Source of the DNA: Fictibacillus barbaricus
Lineage (GTDB): Bacteria > Bacillota > Bacilli > Bacillales > Fictibacillaceae
NCBI RefSeq assembly: GCF_014635025.1
Contig: NZ_BMCE01000002.1
Coordinates: forward strand, 1,302,001-1,366,000
Length of the DNA stretch: 64,000 bases
Direction: 5' to 3'
Numbering within the stretch: position 1 is the first letter of the stretch; each line of letters begins with the position of its first letter. The notes beneath the pieces were generated by a model. The model had not been told where the DNA came from. It saw nothing but the letters and a program-made list of their open reading frames with translations, and made no database searches. This document shows, in pieces, positions 10,229 through 20,232 of this stretch. Both the position numbers and the translations under genes were made by a program.

Positions 10229-11123
10229 TACATTGCTTAAAATGCTCTAAAAAGACTTTAAGAAATTCCCTTGCTACTTCAGTTAATCCTGTTGTCTCTA
10301 AATAAATGTTCCAGAAATCAACTTGGAAATAATTTTCTTCTTTTAATGGAATGATTTTTATGTCTCCATTTAATACCATTGGCTGACTATTAATAGTAAA
10401 ATCATGCAAATATAAGATCGCTTGGCTCTCTTTTACTAATTCTAATAGTAAACTACTTTTATTTGTGGTCATAAATGCTTGATTAATATTCATTTTCGTA
10501 TATTTATAGAGTTGGTTATAATCTGAAGCTTTATAAATAACAATTTTTTCATTTGCTAAATCACTAGGTAACACAAATTCATATGAATAAAAAGGTGAAT
10601 TTCTACCTACTGCTACACATATGTGCCCCTTATGAATATGTTCATACTTAATATTTTTTTCTTTCTTCAGTTCTTCCAAGGTTGCAGAAATAAAAGCAAT
10701 ATCATAATTTTCTTTATTGAAACTTTGTAATATGTTTGAAGGATTTTGCTCTATTAATTCAAATGTCATGTCTTTATTTTCTTTATTGAATTTTACGATT
10801 GATTTTTGAAGTATATATGAAAATGTTGGCGCAGTTAATATTTTCAAATGAGTAAGATTGACATTTCTATTATTTTTTATTTCTTCATTTAATTCATTGA
10901 TCGTTTCTAGCAATTTTACTGCTTTAGTAATTACGATTTTCCCTTCATAAGTTGGAGTTATTCCATTTTTCGATCGATTAAAAATTTTTATTCCTAATTC
11001 ATTTTCTAATTGAGTAATTGCTTGACTCATACCCGAGATAGAAATAAATAACTTATTAGCTGCTTTTGTAATAGACTTTTCATTTGCTACAGTTACAATG
11101 TACTCCATTTGTTCTAAATTCAT
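10215..11123 (-). CDS. LysR-family transcriptional regulator
   Basis: A 302-residue LysR regulator of standard length. The N-terminal winged helix reads MNLEQMEYIVTVANEKSITKAANKLFIS, with the recognition-helix pattern SQAITQLENELGIKIFNRSK near residues 33-52. The remainder is the two-lobed effector-binding domain. The gene is clearly more AT rich than most of the window and uses A/T-ending codons, like its divergent neighbour, suggesting a shared foreign origin. No target gene is adjacent apart from the broken TPR-type regulator 308 bases away. Confidence 0.88.
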   Translation of the reverse strand: MNLEQMEYIVTVANEKSITKAANKLFISISGMSQAITQLENELGIKIFNRSKNGITPTYEGKIVITKAVKLLETINELNEEIKNNRNVNLTHLKILTAPTFSYILQKSIVKFNKENKDMTFELIEQNPSNILQSFNKENYDIAFISATLEELKKEKNIKYEHIHKGHICVAVGRNSPFYSYEFVLPSDLANEKIVIYKASDYNQLYKYTKMNINQAFMTTNKSSLLLELVKESQAILYLHDFTINSQPMVLNGDIKIIPLKEENYFQVDFWNIYLETTGLTEVAREFLKVFLEHFKQCIKKS

Positions 11124-11431
11124 TTTTTACCTCTACTAAAGGAATTTAATCACTTCAGCTTAAATTATTTTACTTAAAAATTCAATCAGATCTAATAGTT
11201 AATTCAATTGAAAATATTTCCGCTTTATGTTTTCATTCAGTAAGTCTGATGTTCAAAAATTGTATTTTGTATGATTTCCTAAGGTATTTCATCAATTATT
11301 TTTTTTAAAACCAATCCTGAAGTAATTCTTAAGTATTACTTCATAAGTTTCTCCAATATTCTAAATATACTTAATTTGTTGATAAAGGTAGAATTTTATT
11401 ATTATCTATATTAAATAAGGGGGCTTTGGTT

Positions 11432-12654
11432 ATGTATGAGGGGAAAATCATTAAGTTTTATCGAGAAAAAAAAAACTCACCCAAGAACAATTAGGAAAAG
11501 ATATATGTTCAACATCTCATATTAGTAAAATAGAGTGTGCCCAAACAACTTACGCGACAGAAATTACCAATTTATTATGTGAACGACTTGAGATTAATAT
11601 GGAAGAAGAGTTAACTAAACTTACGAATATCAAACAAAAATTACTGTATTGGCAAGAAACGATTGTTATGCAGCTTTATAATAAAATGGATCAAATTAAT
11701 AGTGAGCTAGAGCATGAGGAATTATTAGAAATTTCGAAATATGTATACATGTATCAATTACTCCGAGCTAGGTATTTGCTTATGTATCATGAGTCAAATG
11801 AGGCATTTAAAATCCTCAAAAATATTCAAAGAAAATTAAATAGACTCTTACCTTATGAAACCAATTTATTAAAGCATACATTTGGTATTTATTATTTAGA
11901 AAAACAAGATTATATAAGTGCAATACAATCGTTAAAATCAATTCAAATTACTGTTTATAATAACCCGGAATATTATTATCATCTTGCAGTTGCTTATCAC
12001 ACGACACAATCACCTATGTTAGCATATTATTATGCCGAAAAGGCACATCAATATTTTAAGAACATAAATAACTATCTTAGAGTCATTGATGCAGAGATGC
12101 TAATGCTTATTCAAGTAAAAGATGACTTCAATACAGATGATGAAATTATTAAACGATTAAAAAATTTAATTACGAGTTGTGAATTATGTAATGCCCTTGA
12201 TCGGAAAGCAAGAGTATTGCATAATCTTGCATTTGAATATTTACGAAGGTCTAACTATGATCTAGCAAGTATTTATTATAAAGAATCAATGGCAATAAAA
12301 GATCAAGTATCGAATTCCTACTTACTTTCTTTAGAGGGGTATATTCGAAGTTCATTAGAAGGAGGACTTTTACCAAAAAATGAACTTATTATACTTGCTG
12401 AAAATGGGTTTACGATTGCAAAAAATATGAATTCATTATTATATATTCATCTTTTTAAGCTCCTTATCTATTTATTAAAATGTAAAAAGAAAGAATATTA
12501 TCAATATTTAGTCGATAAAGCATTACCAATGTTCAATAAAAATGGATTTTATTATTTAATTGAACGCTCGAATAAAGAATTATTTAATTATTATTCCACG
12601 ATGAGATTAAATGATCAGGCAATGGAAATCGCTAAATTACTCATAAAAAATTAA
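11432..12654 (+). pseudogene. XRE-type HTH regulator with TPR domain, disrupted by a frameshift in a poly-A run
   Basis: An ATG at 11432 after a strong AAGGGGG site starts an XRE helix-turn-helix (MYEGKIIKFYREKKK, then LTQEQLGKDICSTSHISKIE), but the two halves lie in different frames. At 11466-11475 there are ten A residues; eleven would join them. After the shift the frame continues open to 12654 (351 residues from the internal ATG at 11599) as tetratricopeptide-like helices. The intact protein of about 407 residues would resemble RRNPP-type quorum-sensing regulators (NprR, PlcR, AimR group). No signal-peptide gene follows. It may be a real mutation, a phase-variable switch or a sequencing error. 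Confidence 0.75.
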
Positions 12655-12800
12655 TATAAAGAAAACTCGCTGACTGGCTAGCATTTAAGGCGAAGATTTA
12701 AGGCGTAGTTGCACTTATACTTAATACCTAGAACTGGAAAACACGCCTGGTACTCTTCCTCGCTGCCAATTATTCTTTCTTAACCTGCAAAAGAAAAAAT

Positions 12801-12834
12801 AACCAAGAATACGCTCGTATTCTTGGTTTTATAT
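12801..12834 (+). terminator. Strong terminator after the TPR regulator
   Basis: AACCAAGAATACG pairs perfectly with CGTATTCTTGGTT across a very short loop and is followed by TTTT. It is 150 bases past the regulator's stop codon. Confidence 0.75.
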
Positions 12835-13480
12835 TTAGGGGAGATTTTATATTTTTCTAAACATAAACAATTTGGTTATTAAAATAGTATTTTATGATCA
12901 TTTGACACTTTAAACCTTCTAAAGATTCGTGATGATCATAAAAATATCTGAAATTAGAGAAATACAATTGTCCGTTTTTTAGTCTCTTAGATAATTTATT
13001 TCATTAAAGTGATAAAGTTATAATACGATTAAATTGTCAAAATGCGTAATCAGCCCCTTTAACCACAATACTTTTCGGTTTGTAGTTTACGAGTAATTTT
13101 GTATCTTTTCCTGGTGTATAATAATTTCTGTTCACCCAAACCATTGCAGCAACATATCTACTTCCGTTTTCATTATCTTATCAAATGTTCTTGAGAATAT
13201 AATTAAACGGTTATCAAAAAACGCTTAATCCATAAAGGAAAAAGCGTTTTGTTATGCAAACTAATATATCGTAAGTCTCAGCATTAATAATTGAGAAATT
13301 GGGCATTTTTTGTTACTCAAGAATCGCGCCCGATTGTTGAAGATCGTCCTGGAACATCCGCACTGTATGGATATTCCAGAAAAGCCCCCGATCGTATTAT
13401 AAGGTCAGCCAGATATTTAAAATGTACCCTTATGGAACTGATGCTTTTTGAACGCATAGAGATTGATTTCAAAAGTAATT
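12835..13480. other. AT-rich intergenic region with inverted repeat and gene debris
   Basis: No intact gene is supported. TTTTATGATCA at 12890-12900 is repeated inverted as TGATCATAAAA at 12933-12943, 32 bases apart, possibly an operator pair or the arms of a large hairpin. A vestigial minus-strand frame lies at 13037-13179, and an AAAACGCTT/AAGCGTTTT hairpin at about 13220-13252. A 63-codon plus frame at 13291 lacks a binding site and is not accepted. Confidence 0.5.
13037..13179 (-). pseudogene. Vestigial C-terminal fragment of an unidentified protein
   Basis: A minus-strand frame of 47 codons opens after a stop codon, with no start, and encodes a plausible protein end: RYVAAMVWVNRNYYTPGKDT followed by a Lys/Tyr-rich strand and ADYAF. 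The alternating hydrophobic and charged residues look like beta strands of a real protein rather than random sequence. It is probably a gene remnant; I cannot name the family. Confidence 0.35.
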
Positions 13481-13515
13481 AAAAAACCTTAACCCAATAA
13501 AATACAGGGCTAAGG
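13481..13515 (-). terminator. Terminator of the subtilase gene
   Basis: On the minus strand CCTTAGCCC pairs with GGGTTAAGG (one mismatch) and is followed by six T residues. It lies about 90 bases after the protease stop codon. Confidence 0.7.
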
Positions 13516-13601
13516 CTACTTAAAATCTTATTTAATTACTGTCTATTTACGTAGTAATCCATAAAATGGTTCTTCGTTTGATTATAGAAACTAGCTTAGG
13601 A

Positions 13602-16600
13602 TTATTTTAATCCTAACTGATTTAACACAGTATCTAATGTAGAACCTTTATACGAAGTTTTCGCTTTAGGTGCATTCGGAACTGTACTATTTTGTAATCC
13701 ATAGTTTTTAATAAGAAGATCCATATCCTTTTTATCAACAACTCCATCGAAGTTCAAATCTGCACCTGATTTATTTGCTCCCCAATATGTTTGTAGATAT
13801 AATGCATCCATTATATCAATTACATTATCTTTATTTGCATCTCCAGCTTTTGCCCGAGCAAGTGCAGAACCAAATCTATATCCGATTGCTTCTCCTCGAA
13901 CGTCATAAGATAGTACTAACGACTTATACATCGTAAAATGACCTGGTACATCTACTTTTAGTGTATAAGCATTTTTATCAGCATTCATTCCATCTGCAGT
14001 GTAGTTTCCATATTTGTTTTCTATTGGAGCCTCAATAACAGTTTTACCATCATATGAAGTTACAGTTACTTTTGCACCAAGTTTGGTTTGATCTAACGCG
14101 TAATTCTGTTGGCCTGTTAAAGGATCAGTCGTTCCTTCTAAATTCAAGTTACCCTGTATCCTTGAATATTTTTCTTTCATATTAACACTATCCATATAAG
14201 TATATACATTATTTGTTACTGCATTTGATTGATCAATTGTAGTACTAGTCATTTCCATTTTAAACCAGTTGACAGAGAAAGCTGACTTTGGCGAATGATG
14301 TTTAACTGTATTTAAATCGAAATTAACTAATTGCATATCTTCTGGTAATGCTTTATTTCCGAAATAGTTAAAAGTAATTGTATAAGTCGTAAAAACATCA
14401 TCTGATGTTGATGTTACAGATACTTGTGCATCCCCATATTGCTTAACTGCATCACTTACAACAACATTATTAATTGTAGCTAAGTCACCATTGTCTTTTA
14501 ATACTGGAATTGTAATCTTTGATGTTTTTAGGTTTTTAATATTATTCGAACGAATAGAATAATTTATAGTATCTCCGGTTGAAGCGGCTTGTTTATTTGC
14601 TTTTAAGTAATAGTAAGGGTAAGTATTAGAAACATAAGCTACCCTTAGCATTGACGTTGCACCTGAAGTAAAGTTTCTTGCAGAATCATAAGCATAAAAC
14701 TGAACTTTTAAAGGTGTAGACCTTTTTTTCACTAGTATTTGATCGTTGTAATTTCCATTTTTATCAGTGTTAATTGGTTCTGCTGGATATGGACTATCGT
14801 AAAATGAAACCACTGCATTGCTTGATTGATCAATTGGAATTCCAACACGATTAGCATCAGCCACTTCAGGATCATTTACATTAATATTGAAATCATGTAA
14901 ATATTCTCCATTTGAATCGAATTGACTATCATCATATTCAATAACTTTTTGATCTAACGAATCAAAACTTGAAGTCATTGTTGGTTTGCCTTTTTCGAAG
15001 ATGAAATCCGCTACTTTCGTAAATACTTTCCCCTGATCATTTGTTCCAATCATTTTTAATTTATAGTTACCTGTTTTTGCATAAACATAATCACTGTTAA
15101 TCGGATTTTTCGGATCACCTGTAAACGGATAGTAAGTCCCAGTAAATCCAAAAGTATTATAATTATCTATGTTTTCATTCAATAATCGAGTATCATAAGA
15201 CCCTAGGAAACCAATATCTTGACCCGTTGAATCTTGTAATACTACATCTAAAGTCTTCATAAAGGACTTTAATGAGAATTGAAAACCAAGGCCTGGCATG
15301 GCTTGTTCTGGCCAAAGTGTATCACCAGAATACATTGGATTTCGTAATTTAAAGGTATCAATCCCTTCATTAATAACACGTCCGCCAAATGGAATTTGAT
15401 ACGTTTCAGTTGGATCTGCATTATTTGTAAAGACGATATATCCCTCATATGTTCCTTTTTCGGCTGTTTTCGGAATGTTTAAGTCAAATTTAATTGATTT
15501 TTGACTAATTCCGTTTAATTTAACTGAAGTTGGACCTGTTAAGGTCACTCCATTTTGAGCTGCATCTTTGGAACCTCTTAATCCTGTTTGGAATTTAACA
15601 TTTACACTAAATGTTTTTGCCTTTTCACTTCTATTATTCATTATGATGTTACGTGTATCATAAATATCTTGATCATCAAATCCATATGAACCAAAACTGA
15701 TTCCACCCGTTAATTCTTTGATTAACTTTTGTTTTCCATTGATACTTGTAGGTGTTTTATCTACTACTTCAAATTCAACATTCGAATGAATTGCTTCATA
15801 TGCATCAACACGACCACTACCGATTTCAAATACACTATAAGCTTTTGAAAGTGGATCAGCCGTATTCATTAAAATTGATTTAATGTCTGCAGGCTCAAGA
15901 TCCTTATTCGATTGTAATAATAATGCTGAAACACCTGCCACATAAGGGGTTGCCATTGAAGTTCCTGATAAACGCTGATATGCATATTTATAATCTTCCG
16001 GTTTTGTTCCATCTACTGTTTTATCGTTTACGTAAAATGGGACGGTTGAAAGAATCGAAACACCTGGTCCAGTTACTTCCGGTTTAATGTCATAATTTAT
16101 TCGAGAAGGACCTCTAGAACTAAATGTTGCTAACTCATCTGATGCTGTTTGTATCTTAGTAAAATCGCCAAATGTGAAATCTGTTTTACCAGTTTTTAAT
16201 GCTTCCAAGATCGTTAATCCTTCTTCATTTGAAACAGAGAATGAAGGAATCGAATTAACTGATTCACCTAAAAAGGACTGAATTGCACCCTCGGCCTTGT
16301 TTGCCTCATCATTATACATGATAACGCCAGCAGCACCTTGTTCCTTGGCATACGAAATTTTAGAGGACAATGTATAAACTCCTCGGCTCATGAGTACAAA
16401 TTTCCCTTTTACGTCTTTTCCTGTATAGTCATCTCCGAGCCCCACATCAACAAGTTGGAGAGTTTTTCCTTTTAACGTAGATAAATCATCTGTATAGTTT
16501 TTTGCTAATTGTCTTAAATTGTAATTCTCCCCATTATGTGCACCTGCATATTGATAAATATCAATTGCAACAGATGATGCACCGACAGTTAACGCTAAGG

Positions 16601-17786
16601 CTGCAGCACCAGGTGAACCTAGCGTATAATTTTTATCGCCACTATTCCCCGCAGCAACAACGGTTGTTACTCCACTTAATACTGCATTGTTTACAGCAAT
16701 TGAAGTTGCATATAATGGATCATTAAGTGAATTACCTAATGACATATTAATAACATCCATGCCATCCTTCACACCTCGATCGACAGCTGCAATTATGTCA
16801 TCAGCTTGTCCGCTGCCATATGGTCCAAGCACTCGGTAAGCATAAATATCTGCTTCTGGTGCTGCCCCAACTGTTGTATACTCACTATCCGTTACTCCAC
16901 GGCTTCCAATAATCCCAGCAACATGTGTACCATGATTAGTATAATAAGCCGAGGAACCACTCATTTCTGGCTTACCTGATTGTTTCCAATCAGCATAGGT
17001 CGTTTCCATCGGATTACTATCGTCATCTACAAAATCATATCCACCTTTATAAGCATCCTTTAAATCTGGATGGTTATAATCAATACCTGTATCTAGAATA
17101 CCGACCTTAATTCCTTTACCGGTATAGCCTTCTGCATGTAACCGGTTTAATCCATCATAAGGAGTATAATTTGCGATATTGAATTCATCTGCTTTTAATG
17201 GATCATTATCTTTTCCTTGAACAGGCGGATCAATCGTAAACGTTTCGTTACTAAAAACTGATTTGACAGCTTTTGATTTTAATAGACTTTTAATTTTGTT
17301 AGCAGGTAAACTCATTGAAACACCATTAAATGCATGTTTATATGAGCGATTAATCTTATAATTTACTTTTTTACTATTTTTATCAGCTAATACTTGTCCT
17401 AAATCTTTTTGAAATATTTCATGATCTTGATCGACTAAATTTGATGCTTCAGAATCTGATAGTTGTTGATCTTCTGATGCCGCTTCAATCTTAGCAACTT
17501 TTGCTGGTTTATTTGCAAACTCGACAATTACATGGGTTTGTTCCGTTGTCGTTAAATCAATATCTGAAGAAATTTGAAGACCTGTTGATTCATTTGTTGA
17601 AAGTTGGTTAAGAGCTGCTCTTTGTTCTGGTGTTAAATTAGCAAGTAAACTATCAACATTCGTATTACCAACTGCTTTAGTAACATTTGATACATGTCCA
17701 AGTGAACCTAAAATAAAACTAGATGATAGAGCAAATACAGCTAAGCTTTTTAAGACCTTACTTTTGTTGCTTGCTTTTTTTCCCAT
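13602..17786 (-). CDS. Secreted subtilisin-family (S8) protease with PA insert and C-terminal dockerin
   Basis: A 1394-residue exported serine protease. ATG 17786 is chosen because GGAGG precedes it at the right distance; the frame extends 20 codons further without such a site. Order: signal peptide (1 to about 39), I9-type propeptide (about 85-185), catalytic domain with Asp232 (ILDTGIDYNHPD), His285 (NHGTHVAG), oxyanion Asn381 (AAGNSG) and Ser610 (GTSMATP), a PA-like insertion at about 430-545, then long beta-sandwich regions. Residues 1315-1364 form a type I dockerin with two Ca-binding-like repeats (GDANKDNVIDIMD and DLNFDGVVDKKD). The overall plan is like Vpr/C5a-peptidase enzymes. It probably degrades extracellular protein. 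Confidence 0.92.
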   Translation of the reverse strand: MGKKASNKSKVLKSLAVFALSSSFILGSLGHVSNVTKAVGNTNVDSLLANLTPEQRAALNQLSTNESTGLQISSDIDLTTTEQTHVIVEFANKPAKVAKIEAASEDQQLSDSEASNLVDQDHEIFQKDLGQVLADKNSKKVNYKINRSYKHAFNGVSMSLPANKIKSLLKSKAVKSVFSNETFTIDPPVQGKDNDPLKADEFNIANYTPYDGLNRLHAEGYTGKGIKVGILDTGIDYNHPDLKDAYKGGYDFVDDDSNPMETTYADWKQSGKPEMSGSSAYYTNHGTHVAGIIGSRGVTDSEYTTVGAAPEADIYAYRVLGPYGSGQADDIIAAVDRGVKDGMDVINMSLGNSLNDPLYATSIAVNNAVLSGVTTVVAAGNSGDKNYTLGSPGAAALALTVGASSVAIDIYQYAGAHNGENYNLRQLAKNYTDDLSTLKGKTLQLVDVGLGDDYTGKDVKGKFVLMSRGVYTLSSKISYAKEQGAAGVIMYNDEANKAEGAIQSFLGESVNSIPSFSVSNEEGLTILEALKTGKTDFTFGDFTKIQTASDELATFSSRGPSRINYDIKPEVTGPGVSILSTVPFYVNDKTVDGTKPEDYKYAYQRLSGTSMATPYVAGVSALLLQSNKDLEPADIKSILMNTADPLSKAYSVFEIGSGRVDAYEAIHSNVEFEVVDKTPTSINGKQKLIKELTGGISFGSYGFDDQDIYDTRNIIMNNRSEKAKTFSVNVKFQTGLRGSKDAAQNGVTLTGPTSVKLNGISQKSIKFDLNIPKTAEKGTYEGYIVFTNNADPTETYQIPFGGRVINEGIDTFKLRNPMYSGDTLWPEQAMPGLGFQFSLKSFMKTLDVVLQDSTGQDIGFLGSYDTRLLNENIDNYNTFGFTGTYYPFTGDPKNPINSDYVYAKTGNYKLKMIGTNDQGKVFTKVADFIFEKGKPTMTSSFDSLDQKVIEYDDSQFDSNGEYLHDFNINVNDPEVADANRVGIPIDQSSNAVVSFYDSPYPAEPINTDKNGNYNDQILVKKRSTPLKVQFYAYDSARNFTSGATSMLRVAYVSNTYPYYYLKANKQAASTGDTINYSIRSNNIKNLKTSKITIPVLKDNGDLATINNVVVSDAVKQYGDAQVSVTSTSDDVFTTYTITFNYFGNKALPEDMQLVNFDLNTVKHHSPKSAFSVNWFKMEMTSTTIDQSNAVTNNVYTYMDSVNMKEKYSRIQGNLNLEGTTDPLTGQQNYALDQTKLGAKVTVTSYDGKTVIEAPIENKYGNYTADGMNADKNAYTLKVDVPGHFTMYKSLVLSYDVRGEAIGYRFGSALARAKAGDANKDNVIDIMDALYLQTYWGANKSGADLNFDGVVDKKDMDLLIKNYGLQNSTVPNAPKAKTSYKGSTLDTVLNQLGLK

Positions 17787-18296
17787 TTTCTTCCTCCAAG
17801 TCTCTGTCACTTTATTACATATGTAGTGCAATGATTTACGAAACAATGATTCTAATAGGTTTTTTAGTATTTATTTAGAATTCATCTATTTTCGTTGATT
17901 CATTACAATTACATAAGTATACTTGCAATTATTAAAGATATTTGGAGTCGTGTAAATTGGGGGATTTTCGTAAAAAATGATAATAAATTTTGGTATTGTG
18001 CAATAAAAAAATTAGAATATTCTATCTTTCCTCTTTGTTTCACTTGGATTTTTACAAAAAAGAATTTGTGAGAATATTGTACAAAACTATTAAATACTGT
18101 TGATTTAGTATAAAATATTTTTTTAATACGATACAAAACTAGGAAACTATAAACGAAATTGATATCTTCTTCAAAGTAGATTTGCTCCAAATCCTCTTAT
18201 AAACTTCCGGATATTACACTAACGCATTCGTTTCAGCTTCTTGCTCTGACCTTCGCCTGTTCAGCAAGGGACTCATAGTGAAAAGGGGCTTTTCTA
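17787..18296. other. Long AT-rich spacer between subtilase and DinB genes
   Basis: About 510 bases, very AT rich, with no supportable gene. It must hold the leftward protease promoter and, at its right end, the DinB promoter. A weak hairpin (CTTGCT...TCAGCAAG, about 18240-18268) precedes the DinB gene, but it has neither T-box nor riboswitch landmarks. Confidence 0.5.
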
Positions 18297-18818
18297 ATGA
18301 ATTTCAAAATCAATGAAGCTATCGAACTATTGGAACGAACACCTGAAACCCTCTCTCACCTTTTAGTTGGTCTGTCTCCTGGCTGGTTAACTTGCAACGA
18401 AGGCGATAATACATGGAATGTGCTTGAGGTAGTAACTCATCTCATAGAAGGCGAAAAGGTAAACTGGATCCCACGCATAAATATTATTCTTACAAAAGGC
18501 GCAAGCTACACGTTCCCTCCTTTTGACCGGTTTTCTCACTTAAAAAACAAAGAAGAAAAAAACATCGAACAACTTTTACTAGAATTCAAACAATGTAGGG
18601 AAGAGAGTCTCCTGACCCTTAAAAATAAGCTAAAAACAATAACTGATTTTGAACAAACAGCCCTCCATCCGGAATTCGGTCCTGTAAGATTAAGGGAATT
18701 ACTTTCTACTTGGGCTGTTCATGACTTAACACATATTACTCAAATTACGAGAATCATGGCAAAACGTTATAAAGAAGATGTTGGTCCATGGAAAAATTAT
18801 TTAGGAATCCTGAAATAA
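18297..18818 (+). CDS. DinB-family (DfsB-like) putative metal-dependent protein
   Basis: A 173-residue four-helix-bundle protein of the DinB superfamily. The predicted metal ligands are His in VVTHLIEGE near residue 47 and the two His in VHDLTHITQ near residue 140, the usual three-His pattern. Family members include bacillithiol and mycothiol transferases and damage-inducible proteins of unknown role. Length is normal. It has an AAAGGGG binding site and stands alone. The exact thiol substrate cannot be deduced. Confidence 0.8.
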   Translation: MNFKINEAIELLERTPETLSHLLVGLSPGWLTCNEGDNTWNVLEVVTHLIEGEKVNWIPRINIILTKGASYTFPPFDRFSHLKNKEEKNIEQLLLEFKQCREESLLTLKNKLKTITDFEQTALHPEFGPVRLRELLSTWAVHDLTHITQITRIMAKRYKEDVGPWKNYLGILK

Positions 18819-19025
18819 AACGTTGCCTGCCGCAAAAAAAGAATGAGTCCCCTATTAGAATTATCCTGCTATCCCTTAATCTGCACCACCTGGATATGTC
18901 AGCTCATAACTGTGGCTTTAGATTTCAGGCGAGGCTGCCGAAGCGCCGCTTATCCCTCTTTATACATGTTCCCTATGATAAAATAGGATTGGATAAACCA
19001 TAAATTACATAGGAGGAAAAATGAA

Positions 19026-19349
19026 ATGTCTGTATTGGTTACGATGGCCCTCTACAAGCCACATGAAGGAAAAGAAAAAGAATTGCATGAAATCCTAAAA
19101 ACCCATGTTAACACGTTAGCAGCAGAGAACTTGATTACTTCAAGCAAACCGATCCGTGCTCAAGCTGCTGATGGTACGGTTATCGAGATTTTTGAATGGA
19201 AATCCGAGCAAGCAAAAGATGCTGCCCACGAATCCCCGGTTGTCATGAAAATCTGGAATGATATCATGGAAGTTGCAGAGATTAAAAGTCTCTCAGCATT
19301 AGATGAAGCAAATCATCCATTCCCTAACTTCGGACCATACTCCTTATAA
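19026..19349 (+). CDS. ABM-fold putative quinol monooxygenase
   Basis: A 107-residue antibiotic-biosynthesis-monooxygenase-type ferredoxin-like fold: MSVLVTMALYKPHEGKEKELHEILKTH is the first strand and helix, and EIFEWKSEQAKDAAHESPVV the strand plus helix that lines the pocket. Such small dimers act as cofactor-free monooxygenases (YgiN type) or heme or aldehyde-handling enzymes. AGGAGG precedes the ATG at 19026 by about ten bases; an ATG five bases earlier is in another frame. A terminator follows. Confidence 0.75.
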   Translation: MSVLVTMALYKPHEGKEKELHEILKTHVNTLAAENLITSSKPIRAQAADGTVIEIFEWKSEQAKDAAHESPVVMKIWNDIMEVAEIKSLSALDEANHPFPNFGPYSL

Positions 19350-19371
19350 AGCATTCTAAAGGTAAAAAAAG

Positions 19372-19397
19372 AAGGGCATCCTTCTGCCCTTTTTCCA
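19372..19397 (+). terminator. Terminator after the ABM-fold gene
   Basis: AAGGGCA pairs with TGCCCTT around a six-base loop and is followed by TTTT, starting 22 bases after the stop codon. Confidence 0.75.
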
Positions 19398-19535
19398 TGT
19401 CTGAAACTAGTCAGGTTTGTGCTCATTCATTCAATTGATTGGCGAGGCCGTTTCTTTTTTTCCCACCTTTAAACACAATAGTAGTGTGTCATTCCATTGT
19501 CTTTCCCTTTTAAAATGATTTTCTTCTGCGAATCT

Positions 19536-19821
19536 TTACTGTTTGAATCCTGGATTAAACAAAACAATGTTTTCATTCTGATCATAGGAACTACTGTAAT
19601 CCTCCAACCAGTCAATATACATATTTTTCAGGTCGAATCTGATCGGTTGGTGCAGCAACAGATTGAACAGTCTCAAACACAGCAAACGAGACCTTGCCAT
19701 CGATATTTTTTTTCGCTGGTTGCATACTACCTGTCATTCCTACCAACAATAATAAAAAATGGCCAATAGTCCTCTTTCTTGTGAAAGCACCCCATTTTCC
19801 ATTAGACGATATCATCGCCAT
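19536..19821 (-). pseudogene. Frameshifted small exported protein
   Basis: An ATG at 19821 (preceded by AAGGTG) opens a frame with a Lys/Arg-rich start and a hydrophobic signal segment (RTIGHFLLLLVGMTGS), then IDGKVSFAVFETVQSVAAPT. Around 19640 that frame soon meets a stop, but the next frame continues sensibly as FDLKNMYIDWLEDYSSSYDQ and ends at 19536 with NPGFKQ. Together these look like one exported or lipoprotein gene of about 95 residues broken by a single indel. The Cys expected for a lipobox is missing. Family unknown. Confidence 0.45.
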
Positions 19822-19897
19822 ATCATTACACCTTGCAGAAATACACAGAATTGTTCCAGGTTAAGTGGAATATAAGAAATAGAAAAGGAGTGATCCT

Positions 19898-20230
19898 TTG
19901 CCAAGTGAAGCAGATCTGAACATTATCTTTTATACTTTGTTCCTTCTGTCAGGTTTTCCTGTCAGCTACAGATATGCAGTGTTCATGGTAAAACATACAG
20001 GTATGATCATCCCTCACTATTTTATAAGTCTTATGATAAATCTTTGTTTTGGGGTACTCGGAATAGTAGGATGGATTTTTTATGCGCCAAAGATCAGTAT
20101 CTACTTTACTCTAGGTGGCATCTATCTCGGTGCTGGAGTAACGGCATTGAGTTTAATCATTTTGTTCACTCTACTTCTTATAAAACGAAAAGCCTTAATA
20201 CAAAGCTTTAAGATCTGGATCACATCATAA
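19898..20230 (+). CDS. Small predicted membrane protein
   Basis: A 110-residue protein starting at TTG 19898 after AAAAGGAGTG, with three membrane segments (about residues 5-25, 39-60 and 68-95) and a basic C-terminal end. No conserved domain is recognised. It ends three bases before a strong bidirectional terminator shared with hmp. The real start is supported only by the ribosome binding site, since no ATG is available upstream. Confidence 0.6.
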   Translation: MPSEADLNIIFYTLFLLSGFPVSYRYAVFMVKHTGMIIPHYFISLMINLCFGVLGIVGWIFYAPKISIYFTLGGIYLGAGVTALSLIILFTLLLIKRKALIQSFKIWITS

Positions 20231-20232
20231 AA

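Noticed and set aside
13291-13482. 63-codon plus-strand frame
   Set aside because: No binding site, and it lies in a region with vestigial and terminator sequence; the product does not resemble a protein.
18190-18296. Possible T-box or riboswitch before the DinB gene
   Set aside because: There is no T-box sequence, specifier loop or terminator/antiterminator pair, only a weak hairpin.
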